In this document: in pieces, positions 1-5,900 of the stretch
How the letters are laid out: every line of letters begins with the position of its first letter
Position numbering within the stretch: position 1 is the stretch's first letter
NCBI GenBank assembly: GCA_025464915.1
Contig: JAODNF010000084.1
Span: forward strand, 1-11,421
Direction: 5' to 3'
DNA: 11,421 nt
Origin: Frankiales bacterium
GTDB lineage: Bacteria > Actinomycetota > Actinomycetes > Mycobacteriales > SCTD01
The notes under the pieces: model-generated
Told to the model about the DNA's origin: nothing
What the model saw: only the letters and a program-made list of their open reading frames with translations
Databases searched by the model: none
Translations under genes and position numbers: made by a program

Positions 1-1228
1 CGGCGGCGACGGCGGTCTCGGCGGGGACGGACTCGCCGGCGCGCAGCCGGGTCGACAAGAACACGTCGAGCTCACGGACCGGCTCGGAGACCCGTGATCC
101 GCCACGGCCGCTGACCTCGAGCGCGAACGCGCCGAGGGAGGCGGCCGTGCTGCGCAGCCAGGCGCCCCCCGGCGGGCCCTCGGCCTCGATGCGGGACGCC
201 AGGTCGGACGCGAGGAGGACGTCGGTGTCGGACTGGCTCGCCGCGGCGACCGCGAGGTCGACCCAGAGGCCGGCGAGCCGGGCCTGACCGGCGTCGCTGA
301 CCATCGAGAGCCGGCGCAGCAGCTCCTCGTCGGGGACGCCCTCGCCGAGCGTGACCCGCGCCAGCCGGGCCACGCACATCACAGCGGCCTTCACGGCCTC
401 GCCGCTGTCGGCGCCGGCGAGCAGCACGTTGGCCGTCGCGTCGGCGTCGTCGGCGGAGGGGTCGTCGGGCCGGAGCACCGCGGGCACGCCGGTCAGCAAC
501 CGGCTCACCTCGGGCTCGAAGGGCCCGGTCTGCTCCAGCACCCTTCGTACCCCGTCCTGGCCCGCGAGGACGCAGGCCGTGGCAAGGGCGACGCAGAGCC
601 GGGCACCGAGCTCACCGGCGTAGTCCTTGTGGGCGTAGTTGAAGGCCCTCAGCAGCCGGTCGGACGACTCCTCGGCGGCCAGGTCGCCTCGGTAGTGCGC
701 GAGCACCGCGGTGGCGAGGGTCTGCGCGGGAGAGCGGTCTGCGGCGTGCTCGTGGGCGTCGTCGTGGAGGAGCAGGTCGACGTCATCGGCGAGCCAGGGG
801 GTGAGCCGCCCGCGCAGCGCGTCGGTCAGGTCGCCCAACGGGATCTGGAGCTCGGCCGAGAGCCGCTCGCAGTCGACGGGCGCAGCCCAGAACTGCTCCT
901 CGGGCTCGGCGTCCATGAGCGCCAGGAGCACCATCCGCCCGTCGTCCCCGGGCTGCCCGGGAAGGGCCGCGACGAAGGGCGCGGCAGGCAGCTGCCAGGA
1001 CAGCGACTGGCCCTCGACGAGGACCCGGACGGTGAGGGTCGAGGCCCCGGGGCCGTCGCTGTGCACGTCGACACGGGCCTCGCCCGAGTCCACGAGCTCG
1101 CTCGAGGCGCTCGGGAGGAACGTCCAGAGCACCACCGCCGGCTCGAGGGTGTCCGCGGAGTGGGCGTGCAGCACCGCACCTGCGTGACAGGCGTAGACCG
1201 GCGGGCGGTGCAGCTCGGGCGTGCTCAC
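1..1228 (-). CDS. Unrecognised protein, C-terminus cut by window edge
   Basis: An uninterrupted minus-strand frame runs from a GTG at 1228 to the left edge, about 409 codons with no stop seen, so the C-terminus lies outside the window. The protein begins VSTPELHRPPVYACHAG and is rich in Ala, Leu, Asp and Glu. It has no signal peptide, membrane segment or catalytic motif that I recognise. The second half reads as amphipathic helices (for example the stretch around RLLRAFNYAHKDYAGELGAR), which suggests a mostly helical fold, but this is only an impression. The start is chosen because the minus-strand ATG at 1236 is out of frame and hits a stop after three codons; the ribosome site (GGACGG) is weak and very close. 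The gene follows the NTF2-like gene on the same strand after 46 bases, so the two could share a transcript. No function is proposed. Confidence is high that it codes, low about the exact start. Confidence 0.75.
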   Translation of the reverse strand, partial: MSTPELHRPPVYACHAGAVLHAHSADTLEPAVVLWTFLPSASSELVDSGEARVDVHSDGPGASTLTVRVLVEGQSLSWQLPAAPFVAALPGQPGDDGRMVLLALMDAEPEEQFWAAPVDCERLSAELQIPLGDLTDALRGRLTPWLADDVDLLLHDDAHEHAADRSPAQTLATAVLAHYRGDLAAEESSDRLLRAFNYAHKDYAGELGARLCVALATACVLAGQDGVRRVLEQTGPFEPEVSRLLTGVPAVLRPDDPSADDADATANVLLAGADSGEAVKAAVMCVARLARVTLGEGVPDEELLRRLSMVSDAGQARLAGLWVDLAVAAASQSDTDVLLASDLASRIEAEGPPGGAWLRSTAASLGAFALEVSGRGGSRVSEPVRELDVFLSTRLRAGESVPAETAVAA

Positions 1229-1274
1229 CCGTCCATTCTCGCCGATCGGCCGGACGGGCGCGCAGGGCTGTGCG

Positions 1275-1721
1275 TCAGGAGCGCAGGGCGTACTTCAGGT
1301 GATGGCTCAGATCGCCGAGCTGGTCGACGAACATGATCCGGGTCTCGAAGGCCCAACGGCCGCCGACGACGTGGAAGGTGTCGTGGTAGTGCCCCGTGAT
1401 GATGGGCTGCAGCGGCAGGTCCGGGGTGGCCTGGAACACGGTGTAGTACGACCTCGCAGTCCCCGTCTCGCCGTCGACCCAGACCTGCGCGTTGGTGGTC
1501 ACGTGCTTGGTCTTGGGCGTCCCGTCCTCGTAGAGGCGGGTCGACATCTCGTACATCTCCCGCACCCGCTCCCGGCCCTCGAAGACCGTCGAGGGGGGAC
1601 CGTTCTCGACGCCACAGATCCGGCCGTCGGCGAACAGGTCCGCGACGCCGTCCAGGTCGCCCCTGTCGATGCGCTCGGCGTACGCGTAGAGCAGGTTCTC
1701 GATCTCGCGAGCTGCGTCCAT
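1275..1721 (-). CDS. NTF2/SnoaL-like small protein
   Basis: A 148-residue protein with the cone-shaped NTF2/SnoaL-like fold. The N-terminal helix has the family pattern: REIENLLYAYAERIDRGDLD at about 5-24, followed by VADLFADG. Later strands include HVTTNAQVWVD, ITGHYHDTF and the end segment RWAFETRIMFVDQ. Members of this superfamily (SnoaL_4, ketosteroid isomerase, limonene epoxide hydrolase) act as isomerases, dehydratases or hydrolases, or as binding proteins; the reaction here cannot be read from sequence. The ATG at 1721 has no Shine-Dalgarno sequence, but TATGCT lies six bases upstream (1733-1728), which suggests a leaderless transcript starting at the ATG. Longer in-frame extensions would run back through the operator and are unlikely. 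It is divergent from a sulfotransferase operon and shares with it a KstR-like operator, so a part in sterol or lipid metabolism is inferred. Confidence 0.85.
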   Translation of the reverse strand: MDAAREIENLLYAYAERIDRGDLDGVADLFADGRICGVENGPPSTVFEGRERVREMYEMSTRLYEDGTPKTKHVTTNAQVWVDGETGTARSYYTVFQATPDLPLQPIITGHYHDTFHVVGGRWAFETRIMFVDQLGDLSHHLKYALRS

Positions 1722-1727
1722 GCCCGG

Positions 1728-1733
1728 AGCATA
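1728..1733 (-). promoter_or_regulatory. Putative -10 box of the NTF2-like gene (leaderless)
   Basis: On the minus strand TATGCT is followed by six bases and then the ATG at 1721. This TANNNT-N6-ATG layout is typical of leaderless actinobacterial transcripts. No convincing -35 hexamer is seen. The operator at 1743-1756 lies immediately upstream. Confidence 0.5.
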
Positions 1734-1760
1734 GACGCGAAGTAGAACGTGTTCTACGTT
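1732..1760 (+). promoter_or_regulatory. Putative promoter of the sulfotransferase operon
   Basis: TAGACG (1732-1737) as -35 and TACGTT (1755-1760) as -10 are separated by 17 bases. The -10 ends seven bases before the GTG at 1768, so transcription would start at or next to the start codon and the mRNA would be leaderless. No purine-rich ribosome site precedes this GTG on the plus strand, in agreement with that reading. The operator at 1743-1756 fills most of the spacer and enters the -10. Confidence 0.5.
1743..1756. promoter_or_regulatory. KstR-type palindromic operator
   Basis: TAGAACGTGTTCTA matches the published KstR consensus TNNAACNNGTTNNA at every fixed position. The arms extend one more base on each side (GTAGAAC / GTTCTAC, 1742-1757). 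KstR is a TetR-family repressor of cholesterol catabolism genes in mycobacteria and rhodococci. The site lies between the divergent NTF2-like and sulfotransferase genes and overlaps both promoters, so one bound dimer pair could silence both. Other TetR-family repressors recognise related AAC/GTT palindromes, so the identity of the regulator is inferred. Confidence 0.75.
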
Positions 1761-1767
1761 TTCCTCC

Positions 1768-2892
1768 GTGCTCACGGTGGATTCGGTCGTCGCGTCCGCG
1801 CGCAGGCGCGAGGAGCTCGACGACCTGGGTGACCCGGTCTTCGTCGAACCCCTCGGCGCCCTGCTCGACGCGTACGCCGCCGCTGACCTGAGTGAGACGG
1901 GGTCGAGGATCCTGCGAGGGAACGTCGTGCAGAGCCTGCGGATGCGGCTGCGGACCGTCGAGTGGCTCCGCCGGCACCCCGAGATCGCCGACGAGGTGAT
2001 CGCCGCGCCGGTCGTGGTCGTGGGGATGATGCGCAGCGGGACGACGCTGCTGCAGCGGCTGCTCGCCGCGGACGACCGCTTCACCTGCGCCCTCGGCTGG
2101 GAGGTGCAGGAGCCCGCGCCACCGCTGACCGGCCCTGACGAGCGGCTCGCCGCCGCGCTGGCGCGTGAGGAGCAGATGCGCACGTGGGCCCCTGACCTGT
2201 TCGCGATCCACCCCATGTACGCGCAGGAGGCGGAGGAGGAGATCGTCTTCCTGTCCGACGCCTTCCTGTCGCACGTGCCCGAGGCCTATGCCCACGTCCC
2301 GACGTACCGGTCCTGGATCGACGACCAGTCCTTCGCGCCGGCGTACACCTGGCTGAAGCTGGTGCTGCAGCTGCTGCAGTGGCACAAGAAGCAGCGCGGG
2401 GAGCGGGTCGGTCGGTGGGTGCTGAAGACGCCCGCGCACCTGGGCTACCTGCCTGAGCTGCTGGCCGCGTTCCCCGACCTGCACCTGGTCCACATGCACC
2501 GCGACCCGCGGGACACCATCGCGTCCGGCGCCTCGCTGAACGCCACCCTGCACGCGATGCACATGGCGTCGTTCGGCCCCGGCGTCGTGGGGGCCGAGTG
2601 GCTCGAGCGGATGGGCTGGACGAACGACCGAGCCCTGGCGGCGCGGGACCGCCTGCCGGCCACGGACATCGAGTTCTCCGACGCGGTGGCGGACCCGGTC
2701 GGCCAGGTGGCCAGGGTCTACGCCGCAGTCGGCCTCGACCTCACGGCGGACGCCGAGGCCGCCATGCGGCACTGGCTGGAGGTCCGGCCGAGGGAGACGG
2801 CACGACCGTCGTACTGCCTCGAGGACTACGGGCTCACACCCGCGCAGGTGGACGAGCGGTTCGCCGCGTACAACGAGAGGTTCCGCGCATGA
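1768..2892 (+). CDS. Sulfotransferase family protein
   Basis: A 374-residue soluble protein of the Sulfotransfer_3-like group, which moves a sulfuryl group from PAPS to a hydroxyl or amine acceptor. The PAPS-binding elements are clear: the 5'-phosphosulfate loop GMMRSGTTLLQRLL at 86-99 and the 3'-phosphate motif HMHRDPRDTIASG at about 242-254, with WVLKTPAHL at 217-225 between them. The length is normal for the bacterial family. The first base of the GTG start is 1768; a second in-frame GTG at 1777 is possible, but the -10 spacing favours 1768 and a leaderless mRNA. The stop overlaps the next start (ATGA at 2889-2892), so translation of the two is probably coupled. The acceptor is unknown. 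The KstR-like operator suggests a sterol or lipid substrate. I recall a KstR-regulated sulfotransferase/SDR neighbourhood in M. tuberculosis (Rv3529c-Rv3531c), which would be the natural comparison. Confidence 0.9.
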   Translation: MLTVDSVVASARRREELDDLGDPVFVEPLGALLDAYAAADLSETGSRILRGNVVQSLRMRLRTVEWLRRHPEIADEVIAAPVVVVGMMRSGTTLLQRLLAADDRFTCALGWEVQEPAPPLTGPDERLAAALAREEQMRTWAPDLFAIHPMYAQEAEEEIVFLSDAFLSHVPEAYAHVPTYRSWIDDQSFAPAYTWLKLVLQLLQWHKKQRGERVGRWVLKTPAHLGYLPELLAAFPDLHLVHMHRDPRDTIASGASLNATLHAMHMASFGPGVVGAEWLERMGWTNDRALAARDRLPATDIEFSDAVADPVGQVARVYAAVGLDLTADAEAAMRHWLEVRPRETARPSYCLEDYGLTPAQVDERFAAYNERFRA

Positions 2893-4094
2893 GTCATCCC
2901 GTCGCGACGGCCGAGCAGCACGAGCACGAGCTCGCCGCCCTCGAGCTGATCGAGCACCCGACGGTGCAGGCCGCCCGCAAGCAGATCGCCGACCGCTGGC
3001 TGGAGCGTGCCGACCCGTCCCCGGCGATGCGCGAGGCCTTCCCGGCAGCTTTCGAGGAGGTGATGTTCTCGGCGGCCATCTGGTCGTCGAACCAGAACCC
3101 GCTGCGCCCGAAGGTCACCTGCATCACGCGCCTCGAGCACACCGTCGACGGCAGGCGGGTCCCGGGCTCCCGCTGGGGCATCGACAACCCCGACACCGTC
3201 TACCGCGTCATCCCGATCAGCGGCGAGGAGCGGTACGTCATCAGGGGCCGCGTCGGCGCGCAGCGGATGACCGAGAACTACTTCACCCTCTGGGACTCGA
3301 ACATGCTGTCCCTCGACGTGCTCAACGGCACGACGATGGAGGTCGACTCCGACGGGTCCTTCGAGATCACCGTCGGGCCGGAGGTCGTCTCGAGCAACCA
3401 CATCACGACGCAGCCAACGGCCAAGGAGCTCTACGTCCGCGACGTGCTCCTGGACTGGGGCAGGGACGACCCGAATGCCTTCACCGTCGAGCGGATCGGC
3501 GGGAACGGCGCTGCCTGGACGCTGGACGACCAGGCCCAGCGGACGGCCGACATGATGGCCTACTTCGCCGACTTCACCGGCAAGCTGGCGCACGGCGCCT
3601 ACAAGCTGCCGCCCAACCGCTTCTCGATGAGCTGGACCGCCGACCACTCGGGCGGCCTGCGCAACCAGGTCTACGTCATGGGCCGTTACGAGCTCGCGGA
3701 CGACGAGGCGTTCGTCGTCGACGTGAGCGACGGGGGAGCGAAGTACTTCACGGTGCCGCTGGGGAACAAGTGGGGCACGACGCTCGACATCCTCGACAGG
3801 ACAGGCAGTCTCAACAAGGCGCAGTCCGCCCCCAACGCCGACGGCACGTACACGTACGTCATCAGCGCGACCGATCCGGGCGTGCACAACTGGATCGACA
3901 CCGGCGGCCTGCCGGAAGGCCTGCTGACGCTGCGGATGGCCGAGTTCCCCGCAGGTGGTGCGACCGAGGACCTGTCGGCCCAGGGCAGGGTCGTGAAGCT
4001 CGACGAGCTCCCCGAACTGCCCTCGGTCGACCGCGCGGCGCAGCTGGCCGAGCGGCGCTCCGCGTACCTGCGCCGGCTGCCCGAGGCGGTCTGA
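2889..4094 (+). CDS. Uncharacterised 401-residue operon protein
   Basis: The second gene of the operon begins at ATG 2889, overlapping the sulfotransferase stop by four bases, with GAGAGG seven bases upstream as ribosome site. The protein has no signal peptide or membrane span. The N-terminal ~55 residues are helical and charged. The remainder is rich in short beta-strand segments with Trp and Asn/Asp turns (WGIDNPDTVYRVIPISG, ENYFTLWDSNMLSLDV, VYVMGRYEL), and near residue 328 it ends in a DPGVHNWIDTGGLPEGLLTL block. That closing block resembles the end of DUF1214/DUF1254-type proteins, but I cannot assign the family firmly. It may be a non-catalytic partner or a binding protein for the substrate handled by its neighbours. 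Overlap with both flanking genes suggests it is made in step with the sulfotransferase and the reductase. The coding call is secure; no function is claimed. Confidence 0.85.
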   Translation: MSHPVATAEQHEHELAALELIEHPTVQAARKQIADRWLERADPSPAMREAFPAAFEEVMFSAAIWSSNQNPLRPKVTCITRLEHTVDGRRVPGSRWGIDNPDTVYRVIPISGEERYVIRGRVGAQRMTENYFTLWDSNMLSLDVLNGTTMEVDSDGSFEITVGPEVVSSNHITTQPTAKELYVRDVLLDWGRDDPNAFTVERIGGNGAAWTLDDQAQRTADMMAYFADFTGKLAHGAYKLPPNRFSMSWTADHSGGLRNQVYVMGRYELADDEAFVVDVSDGGAKYFTVPLGNKWGTTLDILDRTGSLNKAQSAPNADGTYTYVISATDPGVHNWIDTGGLPEGLLTLRMAEFPAGGATEDLSAQGRVVKLDELPELPSVDRAAQLAERRSAYLRRLPEAV

Positions 4095-4909
4095 TGGCGC
4101 GCTGGCTCGTCACCGGGTGCTCGACGGGCATCGGGCGCCACATCGTCCACGCAGCCCTCGAGGCGGGGCACCAGGTCGTCGTCACGGCCCGCAAGGTGTC
4201 GGCGATCGAGGACCTCCTCGGCCCGAGCTCGATCGCGGTGCCGCTCGACGTCACGGACAAGGAGCAGATCGCGGCTGCGGTCAGGGCGGCGGACGGAGCC
4301 TTCGGCGGCATCGACGTCCTGGTGAACAACGCGGGCTACGGCTACATGTCGGCCATCGAGGAGGGCGACGACGCCGAGGTGCGGGCGCTGTTCGACACCA
4401 ACTACTTCGGCGTCGTCGACACCATCAAGGCCGTGCTCCCGCAGATGCGTGCGCGTCAGTCCGGGCACATCATCAACGTCTCCTCGATGGCCGGTCTCGT
4501 GGCCAACCCCCCGAACGCCTACTACTCCGCCACCAAGTTCGCGATGGAGTCGTTGACCGAGGCGCTGTCCAAGGAGGTCGCGTCCCTCGGCATCAAGGTG
4601 ACCGCGATCGAGCCGGGCGCGTTCAACACCGACTGGGCGGCCCGCTCCATGAAGGAGTCGTCCGCGCCGATCGCCGACTACGCGGCCGACGTCGGTGCGC
4701 GCAAGGAGCTGATCAAGGCCTTCGCCAACGACCTCCCGGGCGACGCCCGCAAGGTCGCGGACGCCTGCGTGATGCTCACGACGCTCGAGTCCCCGCCGCT
4801 GCGGCTGCTCCTCGGCCACGACGTCCTCAAAGCCGCCCGGGAGAAGTACACGGCCCTGCTCGCCTCGATCGACGAGTGGGAAGCGGTCACCAAGGACGTG
4901 GGGTACTGA
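4094..4909 (+). CDS. Short-chain dehydrogenase/reductase (SDR)
   Basis: A 271-residue classical SDR, an NAD(P)-dependent oxidoreductase acting on a carbonyl/alcohol pair. The Rossmann motif TGCSTGIG is at 7-14, NNAG at 78-81, and the catalytic Ser131 with Tyr144-x3-Lys148 is complete (INVSSMAG, YYSATK). Arg33 and Lys34 after the second beta strand (VVVTARK) suggest NADP(H). The segment EPGAFNTDW after the active site is typical of the family. The ATG at 4094 shares its A with the preceding stop (TGATG), and GAGGCGG lies upstream, so this is the third coupled gene of the operon. Sterol or hydroxy-lipid oxidation is inferred only from the KstR-like site at the head of the operon. The family is certain, the substrate is not. 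Confidence 0.93.
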   Translation: MARWLVTGCSTGIGRHIVHAALEAGHQVVVTARKVSAIEDLLGPSSIAVPLDVTDKEQIAAAVRAADGAFGGIDVLVNNAGYGYMSAIEEGDDAEVRALFDTNYFGVVDTIKAVLPQMRARQSGHIINVSSMAGLVANPPNAYYSATKFAMESLTEALSKEVASLGIKVTAIEPGAFNTDWAARSMKESSAPIADYAADVGARKELIKAFANDLPGDARKVADACVMLTTLESPPLRLLLGHDVLKAAREKYTALLASIDEWEAVTKDVGY

Positions 4910-4915
4910 TCGGTC

Positions 4916-4963
4916 CACTGTGCGGGCCCCGCGCTCGCGCCCACGCGGGAGATCCGCACAGTG
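4916..4963. terminator. Possible terminator hairpin after the SDR gene
   Basis: CACTGTGCGG (4916-4925) and CCGCACAGTG (4954-4963) are perfect 10-base inverted arms, seven bases past the SDR stop. Inside them CCGCG and CGCGG can pair again, giving a long, interrupted hairpin. No T-run follows, so an intrinsic terminator of the classical kind is not shown, but hairpins without a T-run are common in high-GC actinobacteria. Confidence 0.4.
4920..4963. repeat. 44-bp direct repeat, copy A
   Basis: This copy matches copy B (4982-5025) at 40 of 44 positions, with the four differences at positions 8, 17, 23 and 29. Both begin GTGCGGG and end GATCCGCACAGTG. The copies are 62 bases apart, start to start. 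Copy A forms the right-hand part of a perfect 10-bp-arm hairpin. No third copy was noticed in this window. Confidence 0.85.
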
Positions 4964-4981
4964 CGGTACGCCGGGGGGACC

Positions 4982-5025
4982 GTGCGGGACCCGCGCTGGC
5001 GCCTACGCGAGAGATCCGCACAGTG
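4982..5025. repeat. 44-bp direct repeat, copy B
   Basis: Second copy of the 44-bp unit, ending two bases before the -35 hexamer of the AHSA1/ArsR promoter. Its hairpin is weaker than that of copy A: six clean pairs (GTGCGG 4982-4987 with CCGCAC 5016-5021), then a mismatch and two more pairs. Confidence 0.85.
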
Positions 5026-5027
5026 GG

Positions 5028-5056
5028 TTGACGCAACCGACCGGTTGCACTAGAAA
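5028..5056 (+). promoter_or_regulatory. Sigma70-type promoter of the AHSA1/ArsR operon
   Basis: TTGACG (5028-5033), a 17-base spacer and TAGAAA (5051-5056) make the best-matching promoter in the window. Transcription would start near 5063, inside operator 2 and about 32 bases before the AHSA1 start codon. Confidence 0.7.
5033..5048. promoter_or_regulatory. Operator 1 (GCAACC-N4-GGTTGC)
   Basis: GCAACCGACCGGTTGC has perfect six-base inverted arms around four bases. It fills the spacer between -35 and -10, where a bound repressor would block RNA polymerase. The ArsR-family protein encoded by the same operon is the likely ligand, by inference. Confidence 0.7.
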
Positions 5057-5060
5057 TGAA

Positions 5061-5076
5061 GCAACCAAACGGTTGC
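5061..5076. promoter_or_regulatory. Operator 2 (GCAACC-N4-GGTTGC)
   Basis: GCAACCAAACGGTTGC repeats both arms of operator 1 exactly with a different centre. It lies at the expected transcription start, 28 bases centre to centre from operator 1. Because this site sits between the ATG at 5056 and the ATG at 5095, it supports the downstream start codon for the AHSA1 gene. Confidence 0.7.
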
Positions 5077-5094
5077 GACATTGAGGAGCACGTC

Positions 5095-5523
5095 ATGCCC
5101 ATCCCGAACACCATCACCCGCACGCTCGAGCTGCCCCACCCCACCGACAAGGTCTGGGCCGCCGTCACGACCCCTGAAGGACTGGCCGGCTGGTTCGGCA
5201 ACAAGGTCGAGGGCGACGTCGCCGTCGGCAACGACCTCGTCATGACCTGGAACGAGGGCCACGTCGCCCACCTGTCCGTGAAGGTCGTGGACCCGACGAC
5301 GGTCTTCGCCTACTGCTGGCACGTGTACGGCGTGCCCCAGGAGGACCCGCGGCGCACCTACGTCGAGTTCGTGCTCTCGCCGTCGGCGACGGGCACCACC
5401 CTGACCGTCACCGAGAGCGGCTTCGCCCAGCTGCCCGACGAGTGGCTGTCGAGCTACGAGGGCAACGTGGGTGGCTGGAAGTCCGAGCTCGGTGAGCTGG
5501 CGGACTACCTTGCCGCGAGCTGA
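5095..5523 (+). CDS. SRPBCC / AHSA1-like protein
   Basis: A 142-residue protein of the START/Bet v1 (SRPBCC) superfamily, AHSA1-like branch, which forms a hydrophobic ligand pocket; actual ligands of bacterial members are mostly unknown. The family opening is present, with LPHPTDKVWAAVTTPEGLAGWFG at about 13-35 (broken here: LPHPTDKVWAAV then TTPEGLAGWFG), strands such as HLSVKVVDPTTVFAY and YVEFVLSP in the middle, and a C-terminal helix NVGGWKSELGELADYL. The ATG at 5095 is chosen over the in-frame ATG at 5056 because GAGGAG lies six bases upstream and because the longer form would start inside the promoter and operator region. The stop codon lies inside the following ArsR-family gene. Pairing of an AHSA1-like protein with an ArsR repressor is a common bacterial arrangement, usually self-regulated. 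Confidence 0.9.
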   Translation: MPIPNTITRTLELPHPTDKVWAAVTTPEGLAGWFGNKVEGDVAVGNDLVMTWNEGHVAHLSVKVVDPTTVFAYCWHVYGVPQEDPRRTYVEFVLSPSATGTTLTVTESGFAQLPDEWLSSYEGNVGGWKSELGELADYLAAS

Positions 5524-5857
5524 CGCCGCGCCCGATCCCGAGGAGGTGTCGGCGGGCGTCTTCGCGGCGCTCGCCGACCCCAACCGGCGGGGCATCCTGC
5601 GGTCCCTCGCGGAGCACGGGCCGTCGACCGCGACCGACCTCGGCCTGCGTCTCGGCATCACCCGCCAGGGCGTTGCCAAGCACCTCGGCCTGCTCGCCGA
5701 CGCGGGGCTGGTCGCGAGCGACGCGGGGGAGGGGCGGCGGGTGCTGTACCGGCACCGCACCGAGCCGATGAAGGTCGCGCAGTCCTACCTCGCAGCCCTC
5801 GCTGCAGACTGGGACGCCTCGCTGGACCGCCTCGGGAGCTACCTCTCCGAGACCTGA
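5510..5857 (+). CDS. ArsR-family winged-helix transcriptional regulator
   Basis: A winged-helix DNA-binding protein of about 115 residues. The opening helix VFAALADPNRRGILRSLAEH is typical of ArsR-family members, followed by the helix-turn-helix TATDLGLRLGITRQGVAKHL and the wing GEGRRVLYR. No cysteine or histidine metal site of the ArsR/SmtB sort is seen, so metal sensing is unlikely. The start is uncertain: GTG 5471 (GAGGG eight bases upstream), GTG 5492 and TTG 5510 are all in frame and all overlap the AHSA1 gene. I give TTG 5510 because it leaves a normal-length N-terminus; the longer forms add 6 or 13 residues. It probably binds the two GCAACC-N4-GGTTGC sites at the head of the operon and represses its own transcription. 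The ligand may be related to whatever the AHSA1-like partner binds. Confidence 0.85.
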   Translation: MPRADAAPDPEEVSAGVFAALADPNRRGILRSLAEHGPSTATDLGLRLGITRQGVAKHLGLLADAGLVASDAGEGRRVLYRHRTEPMKVAQSYLAALAADWDASLDRLGSYLSET

Positions 5858-5900
5858 GGCGTCATCGCCCTGTGAGATCATCTGCGGTCCTGATCGCCCT

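Noticed and set aside
629..1336. 235-codon open frame on the plus strand
   Set aside because: It lies opposite the partial minus-strand gene, is rich in Arg/Gly/Val and runs into the NTF2-like gene region. The minus-strand frame has a more natural composition.
1225..2772. 515-codon open frame on the minus strand
   Set aside because: It is antisense to the sulfotransferase and overlaps the NTF2-like gene in another frame. Its product is rich in Arg, Gly, His and Val with no domain, typical of GC-rich shadow frames.
4920..5025. Two repeats as a miniature CRISPR array
   Set aside because: There are only two units, the 18-base interval between them is far too short for a spacer, and no cas genes are present.
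5056..5095. ATG 5056 as the start of the AHSA1-like gene
   Set aside because: That ATG overlaps the -10 hexamer and precedes the expected transcription start, so it would not be in the mRNA. ATG 5095 has a good ribosome site.
5864..5900. ATCGCCCT occurring twice before the TupA-like gene
   Set aside because: Eight-base direct copies are too short to mean much in this sequence, and neither aligns with a promoter element in a consistent way.
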